NCBI GenBank assembly: GCA_002393195.1
Contig: DGIK01000137.1
Location: forward strand, 2,898 to 16,304
Direction: 5' to 3'
DNA length: 13,407 nucleotides
Origin: Bacteroidales bacterium UBA3824
GTDB taxonomy: Bacteria; Bacteroidota; Bacteroidia; Bacteroidales; UBA3824
The notes beneath the pieces were generated by a model that was not told the origin of the DNA, searched no databases, and saw only the letters and a program-made list of their open reading frames with translations. Position numbers and translations under genes: made by a program. Positions 1 to 8,234 of the stretch are shown piece by piece; the stretch's first letter is position 1, and the number at the start of each line of letters is the position of its first letter.

Positions 1-1287
1 GTCCGAGCCACTGCGATAACCTTCGTATGGCAGGAATACCGCTCCGGCAGCCTCCATCATCTGCCATTGCTGAGAGGAATATTCGTTTACAATTTTAGAA
101 TCAAAAGTCAATCCGTCAGGAATACTCCAATCATCTGGCAATATTACAATACCTTCTATGTCGATAATTTTTGCTTGCCCCATTGTAGAATTATTACGTA
201 AATAAACCCAACCAAAATCATCAAGCACCGACCATTCTGTGCCGTATGCACAAGCACCGATTAGGGCGTCATATTCATCCACTGGCAAATTGTAGTCAAC
301 TACGTTAGTTGAGGTTGAAGCCGGATTTTGACCTTCCAACCACATTCCCCAGCCAAACAAATCCGTCCAATCGTTTTCGCTCGACCATAGAGAATAATTT
401 TCGCCGACTTTCATTTCGCGGTCAAAGCATCTGTGATACTGTTGCGGAGCCAAGCGCCACGCGCCGTCGAGGGGTCGATATTGCAAATTGCCTTTGCTAA
501 AAAACGCTTGGTTACCACCGTATCCAATAGTAAACACACCTGGAATGCAATCTTTTGGCAAAGTCGCAGACATTTTGTAAAATGTTTTCCCTTTCTTGTC
601 CAACATTTCATCAATTCCCAACAGACTACACCATATTCTCGAATCAAATGGAACTGCAAACACACATTTTTTCTTGGTTATTATCGTATTATGAAAAGAG
701 GATATTATCATATCAAATTTAATACCGTTAACAGGCATATCAAACGCCACAAATACAGTGTTTTGCACAAGATTGATGGACGACGCTTCCGCATTATATG
801 TGAAATTTTCGCAAGCCCAATAACAATATTTGTCCAAATCGTTTGGCTGTATCTCCTTCAAATCGAAGTAAGGTATGCCGCTGTTATACAAGATGCCGTT
901 GGCGGCTGTATCGGTATTTATCAGAGCGGCGGTGAGGTTTGTGGAGCCGGCGTCTAATTTAGCGTTTAGCCTTACCTTCAATTCGCCTGAAAAAACCGTC
1001 TTGTCCTTGCCGACGCAGTTGCTGGATGTGAGGATTGCGGGTTCGGCGAGGATTTTTGGATTGGTGATTTTGATTGCGTCGCCAGCGATGAAAGTGTTTT
1101 TTGGCGTAGAGCCGTCTATCTTTTCTGTCATCGGCGTAATGCCCACCGTGATAGAATAAGGCACTGTCGTATATCTGAGGTCTTCCTCCTGCGGCGGGAG
1201 AGGGAGATATTCGTCGGTTTCGCGGCAGGCGGACGCCAAAAACATCGCCGCAAAAATCGATACAAGTATATATATGTTTGTTTTCAT
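1..1287 (-). CDS. Lipoprotein with fimbrillin-like N-terminus and Bacteroidales surface-protein C-terminal domain (3' end outside window)
   Basis: The frame is open from the ATG at 1287 to position 1 (429 codons, no stop), so the C-terminus is missing. Residues 1-21 form a lipoprotein signal peptide ending in the lipobox LASAC, with Cys21 as the predicted lipidated residue, followed by an acidic stretch (RETDE). Residues about 40-200 resemble fimbrillin-like modules of Bacteroidales (a 'FIAGDAIKITN' segment, then 'VFSGELKV'). Residues about 250-429 carry the motifs FSKGNLQY (263-270), WRLA (277-280), DWTDLFGWG (306-314), VILPDDW (381-387) and AGAVFLP (414-420). I recognise these as typical of a paralogous domain of Bacteroidales surface proteins, related to FISUMP-type domains. 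Such domains usually run some tens of residues further. It is the sixth gene of the block, 13 bp after the preceding stop. Part of the gene (about 660-790) is visibly more AT-rich than the rest. A surface-exposed adhesin or receptor is plausible; the precise function is unknown. Confidence 0.8.
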   Translation of the reverse strand, partial: MKTNIYILVSIFAAMFLASACRETDEYLPLPPQEEDLRYTTVPYSITVGITPMTEKIDGSTPKNTFIAGDAIKITNPKILAEPAILTSSNCVGKDKTVFSGELKVRLNAKLDAGSTNLTAALINTDTAANGILYNSGIPYFDLKEIQPNDLDKYCYWACENFTYNAEASSINLVQNTVFVAFDMPVNGIKFDMIISSFHNTIITKKKCVFAVPFDSRIWCSLLGIDEMLDKKGKTFYKMSATLPKDCIPGVFTIGYGGNQAFFSKGNLQYRPLDGAWRLAPQQYHRCFDREMKVGENYSLWSSENDWTDLFGWGMWLEGQNPASTSTNVVDYNLPVDEYDALIGACAYGTEWSVLDDFGWVYLRNNSTMGQAKIIDIEGIVILPDDWSIPDGLTFDSKIVNEYSSQQWQMMEAAGAVFLPYEGYRSGSD

Positions 1288-1300
1288 AATTTGCTATGTT

Positions 1301-2569
1301 TTAGTTATTTACGTTGAATTTATGGAGGTCGTCGGTGTGGTATATGTACAATTTGCCCTTTTCCATATTTCCGTCATTTTTGAAGTCGTTCCAATCGTCG
1401 TAATCGTGCCTTACGAGGGCAAAAACATCGTATTCGCCGTTGCTGTCGGGGATAATTACGCTCGGCATCACATCAACATTATTGTAATGCAAAGCGATGC
1501 TATCGTTTAGTTTGCCAGTATTGTCGTCAAACAGATAAATAACGCCATATCCTTCATCGTTGTCTTCATCTTCCACTACACCACCTAACACTATCAGGGT
1601 GCCGTCGTGTACGGTGAAGTTTGGCAACAAGTAGGAAGTTTGTATTGTGTCGCTTGTGGTAACGATCTCACCTGACGCATCCATTTTGGTGATGAAATAT
1701 TTATATAAAGTAGCGTCATCAACTTCAGCATCAATTACCAAAGAAGTATAATAAATATAACCGTCCACATACCTTACATCATAGACATTGGAACCGAATT
1801 TGGCAGACTTCACAGTAGAGCCGTCAGAGGCTACAATGCAGTATCCAAATTTTGGACCAAACAAAAATATATCATCATAGCCAAAATAATCACCTCTTAT
1901 TCCACTAATGGTATTGTATAGAAAAAACTTATCTTCAAAAGATAAGACGTTGTCCCAATAACATTCGTTGGTTACACTATAAACGATATTTTTGAAATTA
2001 CCTTGATTGTCAATGATATCCAAGTAATAATAAACACTGATTTCATCATTAAAATTAAAAATATTTGACCGCAGAACCGCAATTTCTCCATTGTCATACA
2101 TTGAGTACAAATTATAGGAATATATATTGTCAGTCTCGCGTCTGATGCCCTCGTTGTCATTACTATATATGATGTGTCCGTCTTTATTGAGTTTTACGAT
2201 ATTGGAAGCGGCAATTTCGCGCACTTGAAATTTTACAAAAATGTCTCCTGACGATGATATATAAATCTGTTTGTCGGCAACTTGTTCTTCGTCGAGGCTA
2301 AAAACATACATGACATCCGACAATGTATAATTGCCGTGTTTGTCGATAATTGCAAGTTGATATGCATCTTTTGTGTCGGTGGATTGTTTGTCTAATTTTA
2401 CGAAAGCCGCCGCCCTGCCGTCGGGCAGTGAAAAAATATCCAAAATTTCAACGTTCAATTCCAACGCCTTGACAGGCAATGACATCGGGTCGGGAAAGAT
2501 GTTCTTGTCCTCGCAGGCGAATATCGTTGTCGTCAAAATTAACGCTAATATTATTCTTAATGTTTTCAT
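1301..2569 (-). CDS. Propeller-like lipoprotein of unknown function
   Basis: This 422-residue protein starts at the ATG at 2569, chosen because MKTLRIILALILTTTIFAC is a clean lipoprotein signal peptide (Cys19, followed by EDK). The frame is open further upstream, but only through a TTG or an internal ATG inside the previous gene. No enzyme motif is visible. The body contains spaced repeats of a strand-turn-strand pattern, for example YQLAIIDKHGNYTL, NIVKLNKDGHIIYS, YYLDIIDNQGNF, YFITKMDASGEIV and VIYLFDDNTGKL. This suggests a beta-propeller of about six blades, as in many Bacteroidetes lipoproteins. The protein is rich in Asp, Asn and Tyr. Its start lies one base past the stop of the TPR-barrel gene, so the two are probably translationally coupled and may work together at the outer membrane. 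The middle of the gene (about 1850-2160) is much more AT-rich than the signalling genes upstream. The existence of the gene is secure; the fold is an inference from repeats. Confidence 0.82.
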   Translation of the reverse strand: MKTLRIILALILTTTIFACEDKNIFPDPMSLPVKALELNVEILDIFSLPDGRAAAFVKLDKQSTDTKDAYQLAIIDKHGNYTLSDVMYVFSLDEEQVADKQIYISSSGDIFVKFQVREIAASNIVKLNKDGHIIYSNDNEGIRRETDNIYSYNLYSMYDNGEIAVLRSNIFNFNDEISVYYYLDIIDNQGNFKNIVYSVTNECYWDNVLSFEDKFFLYNTISGIRGDYFGYDDIFLFGPKFGYCIVASDGSTVKSAKFGSNVYDVRYVDGYIYYTSLVIDAEVDDATLYKYFITKMDASGEIVTTSDTIQTSYLLPNFTVHDGTLIVLGGVVEDEDNDEGYGVIYLFDDNTGKLNDSIALHYNNVDVMPSVIIPDSNGEYDVFALVRHDYDDWNDFKNDGNMEKGKLYIYHTDDLHKFNVNN

Positions 2570-2570
2570 T

Positions 2571-3728
2571 TTAGTAATCATAATTTTTATATTTTGCGAT
2601 TGTCTTGTATTGAAGATTGACCTTGATGCCAAGTTTCACGGAGTATTCTATCATTCTGTAAACATCTGGCACATAGAAGTTTTGATACAACAAATCTGAA
2701 TTGCTGAATATCTTTTCAGGATCGTTGAACGGCAGCATATCGAGCGAGATGCCCATATCGGCAAAGTATGTCATACGACGGTGATTGAAGTTGAGACGGA
2801 CGCCGCCGAGTATGGAATAGTTGAACTTTGTTTTAAGGTCTGCATTATCCTTATATTCAGGGATTTCGGTGTAAATACCGGGCGCAAGTGTGTATGCCTT
2901 GTATTCGGAATTGAATACGTATTTCATCTGCGCCCCGGCATAGATGGACGGCACAAAGATTTCACGTTTTCTATAAAGACCCGCCTCCACCAAAATAGGC
3001 AGCGTGAACATTAGGCTCGATTCTTTGCAATGAAATGTGGCGATGTCGGTGCGGCTGATTGTACGGGCGAGGTCGTAGGTATGCACCGATGGCGCAATTG
3101 ATATGGAAAATATTTTGAACGGACGGTACTCAAATCCCAACTGCACCTCGTACCCTTTGATGTCATATTCGGGAGTGCGGGATGTGGTGTCGATGATTGA
3201 GCGGATAGTGTCCATATAAGGCTCCACACCAATCCTTCCGATTGCCGCCCAGACCGAGAATTTTGGCTTGGTGTAATAGTTGTCAAGCACTTTTCGGAAT
3301 GAAATTGGGTCGTCGGTGTGCTTTTCGGGGTCGTAGAATGGGTCTTTTTGAAGGTAATCCTTGGCAAAGCGGTCGGCTTCGTTGTCATAATCGAGATCAT
3401 TGTATGCTGCGATTGCATATTTGAGGAGGATGAGTTTTTCGGGCTTTTGGAGGTCGTATTTATCTTGGATTTCTTGCGACAACTTCAACGCCGCGTGGTA
3501 TTTGCCGGCGGAATATAGGTTTTGAAACGAGCGGAGTTGCGCGTCAATGGTGTCCTTGGTCTGAGGCACTGCGTAGTTGACGCCGCCTTCCGCGCCCTCG
3601 TCGGTATCGGCTGCGGCGTTCTTGTAGAGCGGCAGGTCGGGCAGCGTATCTATCTGCGCGAGAGCCTGTGTGGCAGTGGCGGCGATGATTACAAGTGCCG
3701 ATATTAATATTTGGATGCTTGGTTTCAT
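2571..3728 (-). CDS. Secreted TPR plus outer-membrane beta-barrel protein
   Basis: This 385-residue protein has a typical signal peptide, with predicted cleavage after ALA24 before QIDTLP. Residues about 60-140 are helical with TPR-like spacing (FQNLYSAGKYHAALKLSQE, then LLKYAIAAYNDLDYDNEADR). They end in a 'DPFYDPEKHTDDPISFRKVL' linker of a kind seen in Bacteroidetes TPR-barrel proteins. From about 155 to the end, alternating aromatic/hydrophobic strands (KFSVWAAIGRIGVEPY, YEVQLGFEYRPFKIFSISIAPS, FNYSILGGVRLNFNHR, and a final strand ending VKLGIKVNLQY) match a small outer-membrane beta-barrel of the PorT/OmpW-like type. The TPR part should face the periplasm. It sits between a cytoplasmic phosphatase gene (35 bp upstream) and two lipoproteins, which suggests it links surface components to inner-membrane signalling. 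The domain reading is fairly sure; the role is inferred. Confidence 0.85.
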   Translation of the reverse strand: MKPSIQILISALVIIAATATQALAQIDTLPDLPLYKNAAADTDEGAEGGVNYAVPQTKDTIDAQLRSFQNLYSAGKYHAALKLSQEIQDKYDLQKPEKLILLKYAIAAYNDLDYDNEADRFAKDYLQKDPFYDPEKHTDDPISFRKVLDNYYTKPKFSVWAAIGRIGVEPYMDTIRSIIDTTSRTPEYDIKGYEVQLGFEYRPFKIFSISIAPSVHTYDLARTISRTDIATFHCKESSLMFTLPILVEAGLYRKREIFVPSIYAGAQMKYVFNSEYKAYTLAPGIYTEIPEYKDNADLKTKFNYSILGGVRLNFNHRRMTYFADMGISLDMLPFNDPEKIFSNSDLLYQNFYVPDVYRMIEYSVKLGIKVNLQYKTIAKYKNYDY

Positions 3729-3747
3729 TGTCTATTGTCGTTGTATT

Positions 3748-3759
3748 AAAAAAAAAAAA
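3748..3759. repeat. 12-base homopolymer A tract in operon spacer
   Basis: A run of twelve A on the plus strand (twelve T in the transcript sense) lies in the 35-bp spacer between the phosphatase stop (TAG at 3764-3766) and the ATG of the TPR-barrel gene at 3728. There is no hairpin next to it, so it is not an obvious intrinsic terminator. Homopolymers of this length are prone to slippage, but this one is not in a coding region. Confidence 0.5.
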
Positions 3760-3763
3760 TCTC

Positions 3764-4933
3764 CTACCTGATGCAATATCCGCCGATGAGAATGTCGTCC
3801 ATCTGCTCCTTGGTGCCGCGCCACTCGGCGAGGTTGTTTTCGAGGAGTTTGGCTTGCTCCGATGCCACCTTGGTCTGGGAGTTGATGCTGACAAGGAGTT
3901 CGCGGAGGCGGCGCGAGGTGAATTTGCGGTTGTCGTCGCCAAACTGGTCGGCGTATCCGTCGGAATACATATACACGTAGTCGCCGTGCTGTATGTCAAC
4001 ATCGTGATCGACAAAAGGCAAAATCTTCGGGTAGATTGCAATCGGGTTTTTCACAGCCTTGTATTCGGTGAGCGTGGTGCCGCGCACGTGGTACATGCCG
4101 TTGTTGGCGCCGGCAAACTGCATCTTCATCGTGGCAAGGTTGAGAATGCACAGCCCCATATCCATGCCGTCCTTCTGTTCGAGTGGGTCGTTGGTCTGTC
4201 GGAGCGTTGTGATTACCTTGTTGCGCATCTGTTCGAGGATTTGGGCGGGGTGGGTGTCGTCGTTGAACTCTACACAAATTTCATTAAGGAAAGCTACGCC
4301 CAACATACTCATAAACGCTCCCGGCACGCCGTGTCCCGTGCAATCTGCCACGGTGAATATCACCGTGTCGCCAATGCGTTTCATCCAATAATAATCGCCC
4401 GACACGATGTCTCTCGGCCTCCAAAACAGAAACACGTCCTCGAATGATTCTTTGAGGATTTCGGCGGAGGGGAGCACGGCATTTTGGATGAGTTTGGCGT
4501 ATTGTATGCTCGACGTTACAGCGCGGTGCTGCGCCTCGATTTCGTTTTTGAGCGTTTGGATGTGCTGTCGCTCCTTCTCGATGGAAACGCTCATCGACCA
4601 CAGTTGCTTGTTGCGCTCGGAGAGTTCCTGCTGCTTGATTTCAAATTGTTTCTGCTCCTTTGTAAATTTATCGATGTCGATGCCCGGCACCATTGCGCTC
4701 GTTGTGGCGGCGGTGGACTTTGTGGCAGCGGTGCGCTTGTTGAGTTGGTCGTTGATGAGTTTGAGGCGGCGCACTTCGCTCTCGCTCTCTTGCAATAGCG
4801 ACGAATACTTGTCGTCGAAACGCCGGGCGGTCTTTATAACAAATTTTTTGCGCCTCAGCAATACGGCAATCATTGCCGCCGCTATTGTTACGGCGATGAT
4901 TATGAGGATTATTTCGAGTGTGGTCAGTGTCAT
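3764..4933 (-). CDS. Membrane-anchored SpoIIE/PP2C-family serine/threonine phosphatase
   Basis: This is a 389-residue protein from the ATG at 4933. A GTG at 4972 would extend it by 13 residues into the preceding gene and is less likely. Residues about 3-27 are one hydrophobic helix followed by RRKK, so the catalytic part should face the cytoplasm. Residues about 40-140 are coiled-coil-like. Next come the segment SIQYAKLIQNAVLP (142-155) that precedes many Bacteroidetes SpoIIE domains, and the phosphatase domain. The metal-binding acidic residues are present: VSGDYYW (Asp180), ADCTGHGVPGAF (Asp197), MYSDGYADQFG (Asp325) and MDDILIGG (Asp379/380). DGMDMGLC is also typical. The enzyme is expected to remove phosphate from Ser/Thr of a partner protein. 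No kinase or anti-sigma antagonist is encoded beside it; the neighbouring nSTAND protein is the obvious candidate for controlling it. The 19-bp gap to that gene supports co-expression. Confidence 0.93.
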   Translation of the reverse strand: MTLTTLEIILIIIAVTIAAAMIAVLLRRKKFVIKTARRFDDKYSSLLQESESEVRRLKLINDQLNKRTAATKSTAATTSAMVPGIDIDKFTKEQKQFEIKQQELSERNKQLWSMSVSIEKERQHIQTLKNEIEAQHRAVTSSIQYAKLIQNAVLPSAEILKESFEDVFLFWRPRDIVSGDYYWMKRIGDTVIFTVADCTGHGVPGAFMSMLGVAFLNEICVEFNDDTHPAQILEQMRNKVITTLRQTNDPLEQKDGMDMGLCILNLATMKMQFAGANNGMYHVRGTTLTEYKAVKNPIAIYPKILPFVDHDVDIQHGDYVYMYSDGYADQFGDDNRKFTSRRLRELLVSINSQTKVASEQAKLLENNLAEWRGTKEQMDDILIGGYCIR

Positions 4934-4952
4934 AGTAAGCGATGAGTTATGT

Positions 4953-7900
4953 TTATTTTTCAGAAAAATCACTACCCAAAATCAAGTCCCATTCCGATTG
5001 CGACAGCGGCGCGAGGTTCATCGCCGAGAGAGTCTGGGCGTAAGTGGCGGGATCGGTGTCCCAAAGGCGCAGACGGTTGTCGTCGGTGATGGCAAAGAGT
5101 ACGCCTTTGCCATTGAAACACATAGACTTCACCTTGTGGTTGTCGAGGCTGTGCTCCTCTATCACAAGCGGTTTTTGCTTAAAATCGTTGGTATTGATGA
5201 GCGAAATCCTCTTGTCTGCCGACGATAGCGCGAGGATGCCGGTCTTGGTGTCGTAGAGCAGGTCGTCGATTTTGGAATGTCCGCCCGTCATCTTGTCGCC
5301 CACGGCATCGGTGAGCAGGTTCACAAACTGGATGTCGCCCTCGCTGTAACATACCGCAAGCAAATTTTTGTCCCTGATGGCAGCCATCTTGAAGGCATTT
5401 TGATTGACAGGGACATTATTGATTGCGAAGGCGTTTGGAGTGTTGATGGGCGAAAGAATGGTCTTGAAGTCGGCGGTTTTCAGATTCCATTTCATCAATG
5501 TGCCATCGTGGAAAAGCACGTAGGCATTGTCGTTGTTGTGGAAATACACGTCGGAAATCTTGCCACCAAAATTTTCCGTGGCGTCAGGCTCGCCGCCGGA
5601 GATGGGCATTATGGACACCTCGCCGCTATTGTAAGCCACGGCGAACCTCGTGCCGTCGGGCGACACCGACGCCGCCTTGATGTAGCCGTGATTGTCTGGC
5701 AGAGCGGTCTTTTGTTTGGTGTCGAGGTTGGCAATGTAGGATTTGTGGTCTTTGGTGGAATACGCCATCAACGAAGGAGTGATGAAAACCGCATTTTTCA
5801 CCGGCACTTTGCCCATGAAATCGGAGATACGGCGTATTTCGTTGAGTTTGCCATTGTTGCCAACCTTGTATTCTGAGATGGAGCCGCTCTCGTCCACGGC
5901 TATCAATTTGCCCGAATTGTCCACCGTGAAAGTCTTGCAGTCGCTGCCGTCGATAGTCATCGGCTGTACGATGTTGTTTTCTTCCATTGCAAAAAGCATA
6001 GCGTCGTAGAGGTCGGCGTTTTTGTTGGAACCGTCTGCCTTTTTATTCATATCGCAGGCGGTCTTGGCAAGCCGGAGGTTGATGGTCTTGTCCTCATACT
6101 TGTTTTTTGCCTTCATTGAGAGGGCGTTGCAGAGCGCAATATAATAAAGTGTAGCCGCCGAGTCGTTTGCCCGGATTGCGTTTTCGCGTTCCCATTGCGC
6201 GGTGTCCGCTTGCGCTTTGGCAAGGCGTTCGTTTTCCTCGGCGTTTTCTTGCGCCACCTTTGCCCGTATGAGTGCGTTTTGGGCTTCATTGCGCGCTTGT
6301 TCGGCTTTGTGCTGCTCTATTAATGCTTGTTTTCGTGCGGATTCCGCCACATCAAACAGACTGTCTGACCGATTTTTGGCTTCGGTAACTTGCAGGAGCA
6401 TATTTTTTACTTCATCGCGCTGATGCTGGGCATCTTTCTGAGCTTCCACGGCGAGATTTTTCTGATTTACGGCTTCCGCTCTCTGTTCCTCAGCGTTTTT
6501 TTGTGCCGACCTCGCCCACAGCGCAAATATCGAAAGACCCGCAATGAACACCAGCAATGCGGCTATTGTAAGCACAATCTTGCGGCGGCGCGACTTCTCT
6601 TTGGCGACAATGGCGTCGTGGCTCTCCTGCATATAGGCGTTGCAAAGCTGCATACGGTTGGTGGCTGATTGTAGTTTTTCGCGCTCGGAGCGTTGAGTGT
6701 CGTCGTTTTTGAGAATCCAATATTTGTTGGGTCGGCAGCGGTCGTACCATTGGCTGAAAATGGCGTAATTGCCGGAGGCGAGGAGAAATTCGGGGCTGCG
6801 TCCGTTGTCGATCCATCGCTGCATCTGCGTATTGAAGTCGTTGTATTCTTGGAGGTTGTCGTGCTCCTCCTTGTCCCACTGCGATAGCATCTTCCAATTA
6901 CGAATCAACGCCTCGTGCGTAACGTCCAAAACCGTGTCGCCGCTCAGGTATTGCGTCTGTATGTCGTCCTTGATGGCAAAGGGCTGCAAGAGCGTATTGT
7001 CCTCCGACCTGAAGATATTGAGGACGGCGCACACAGTGGAATTGCTGATGTTTGGCTTGTTGATGATGCCGGTGATTTCGTTGAGAGTGCAACGGCTTCG
7101 CACCTGACGGTTGTCGTCTATTTTTGTAAGGGTCTTGAATGCGGTTTCGATTATTTGCTTTGATTCTTCGGGCGTGATGGTCTTATCTGCCCAATCTGCA
7201 TTGCGCATATAATAATCGAAAGCCGATTCGTATAGCGTGCCGGCGTGTGCGTTGAGTACGTTGTTGAGGTCGGGGTGTTCGTAGTATTTTTTTTGATAAT
7301 CAGGCAACAATGCGAACCATCTATTGAACTCCTGACGCTCCGTGTCGCTGAGCATATCCTTGGAAATACCGGCGATTTTGGCGAGGTGGATAAGGTCGAG
7401 GGTTTCTGCTCCGTTGTTGGCGGTCTTCCACAGGAGATTGAGCGCGTGCTGCAACACTGGCAACTGGTCGAAGCCAGAATTGAGGTTGTTGAACAATACT
7501 TCGGTAAGCCTTGTGGAGACGCTGCCACCCGCCAAAACAGCCGGTTGCTCTATGACTTGGAGGATTTCGGTGCGTTTCAATTGCGGCACAAAAAATTGGC
7601 TGTATGCAATGAATTCGGGCAAATCCTTGAAAACGGTGCATTGCGAGATGAAATCGCTACGCATCGTAAATATCACATATACAGGCAATTGTTGAGTTAC
7701 GGCGATTCTTACGGTTTCCAATAGAAGGTTGACAGTAGTGTAGGTGTCGTTGCTCGGTGTGCCGTTGTGGAAGTTTTCTTTCATCGTGAATACTTCCTCA
7801 AACTGGTCGGCGACGATGAGCAGGTTTTTGCCACGGTTTTCGTCGCCCGGCACATAAAATCCCGATTGCTTGTAGATATTGACCAACGCCGAAAAACCGC

Positions 7901-8234
7901 GCCTCAATTTTATAACTGTGTCTTGATAAGGCACTTGCAACTGTTCTGATACGCTGTGGGCAAGGCTTTCGAGCGGATTGCGCTGAGGCTTGAAGTCGCA
8001 CACAATCCAACTATTGAACTCAGCCTTAGAAAAACCGGCGCGGATGAAAGGCACAACGCCCGCATACACCATCGACGACTTGCCGTCGCCCGACGCTCCA
8101 GTAATGAACGCCATCTTGTTGCGTTCCAACATACTGACAATCTGACGGATATGCAAATCGCGCCCTTTGAAGAAGATAGATTCTTCTTCTGTGAAAGGCC
8201 TTAGGCCCGGATATGGACAGATGGCAGTGTTCAT
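4953..8234 (-). CDS. nSTAND1-type NTPase with membrane helix, coiled coil and C-terminal beta-propeller
   Basis: This is a 1093-residue protein. The N-terminus (CPYPGLRPFTEEESIFFKGRD, 6-26) is the hallmark opening of nSTAND1 NTPases. It is followed by Walker A GASGDGKSS (46-54), Walker B LLIVADQFEE (138-147), the sensor-like TMRSDF (190-195), LPVLQHAL (258-265) and VTHEALIRNW (438-447). All key NTP-binding residues look intact. Residues about 549-574 (RRRK, then a hydrophobic stretch) form one membrane helix. Positive charge on its N-side predicts a cytoplasmic NTPase and a periplasmic C-terminal half. Residues 575-690 are a long Ala/Glu/Lys/Gln coiled coil. Residues about 750-1093 carry WD40/propeller-like repeats (TVDNSGKLIAVDESGSISEY, ASVSPDGTRFAVAYNSGEV, FNGKGVLFAITDDNRLRLWD). 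STAND proteins act as NTP-driven switches that oligomerise on ligand binding. The start codon overlaps the stop of the TIR-like gene (ATGA, 8231-8234), indicating translational coupling. The ligand and output are unknown. Confidence 0.93.
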   Translation of the reverse strand: MNTAICPYPGLRPFTEEESIFFKGRDLHIRQIVSMLERNKMAFITGASGDGKSSMVYAGVVPFIRAGFSKAEFNSWIVCDFKPQRNPLESLAHSVSEQLQVPYQDTVIKLRRGFSALVNIYKQSGFYVPGDENRGKNLLIVADQFEEVFTMKENFHNGTPSNDTYTTVNLLLETVRIAVTQQLPVYVIFTMRSDFISQCTVFKDLPEFIAYSQFFVPQLKRTEILQVIEQPAVLAGGSVSTRLTEVLFNNLNSGFDQLPVLQHALNLLWKTANNGAETLDLIHLAKIAGISKDMLSDTERQEFNRWFALLPDYQKKYYEHPDLNNVLNAHAGTLYESAFDYYMRNADWADKTITPEESKQIIETAFKTLTKIDDNRQVRSRCTLNEITGIINKPNISNSTVCAVLNIFRSEDNTLLQPFAIKDDIQTQYLSGDTVLDVTHEALIRNWKMLSQWDKEEHDNLQEYNDFNTQMQRWIDNGRSPEFLLASGNYAIFSQWYDRCRPNKYWILKNDDTQRSEREKLQSATNRMQLCNAYMQESHDAIVAKEKSRRRKIVLTIAALLVFIAGLSIFALWARSAQKNAEEQRAEAVNQKNLAVEAQKDAQHQRDEVKNMLLQVTEAKNRSDSLFDVAESARKQALIEQHKAEQARNEAQNALIRAKVAQENAEENERLAKAQADTAQWERENAIRANDSAATLYYIALCNALSMKAKNKYEDKTINLRLAKTACDMNKKADGSNKNADLYDAMLFAMEENNIVQPMTIDGSDCKTFTVDNSGKLIAVDESGSISEYKVGNNGKLNEIRRISDFMGKVPVKNAVFITPSLMAYSTKDHKSYIANLDTKQKTALPDNHGYIKAASVSPDGTRFAVAYNSGEVSIMPISGGEPDATENFGGKISDVYFHNNDNAYVLFHDGTLMKWNLKTADFKTILSPINTPNAFAINNVPVNQNAFKMAAIRDKNLLAVCYSEGDIQFVNLLTDAVGDKMTGGHSKIDDLLYDTKTGILALSSADKRISLINTNDFKQKPLVIEEHSLDNHKVKSMCFNGKGVLFAITDDNRLRLWDTDPATYAQTLSAMNLAPLSQSEWDLILGSDFSEK

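Noticed and set aside
433..957. Open frame of 174 codons on the plus strand
   Set aside because: It lies antisense to the lipoprotein gene, which has a signal peptide, lipobox and recognisable domain motifs; the plus-strand product has no motif or promoter.
2570..2632. Extended start for the propeller-like lipoprotein
   Set aside because: A TTG start would bury the signal peptide 21 residues in; the lipoprotein signal demands the ATG at 2569.
4934..4972. Upstream GTG start for the phosphatase
   Set aside because: It would overlap the nSTAND stop by 20 bp and add a polar stretch before the membrane helix; the ATG at 4933 fits better.
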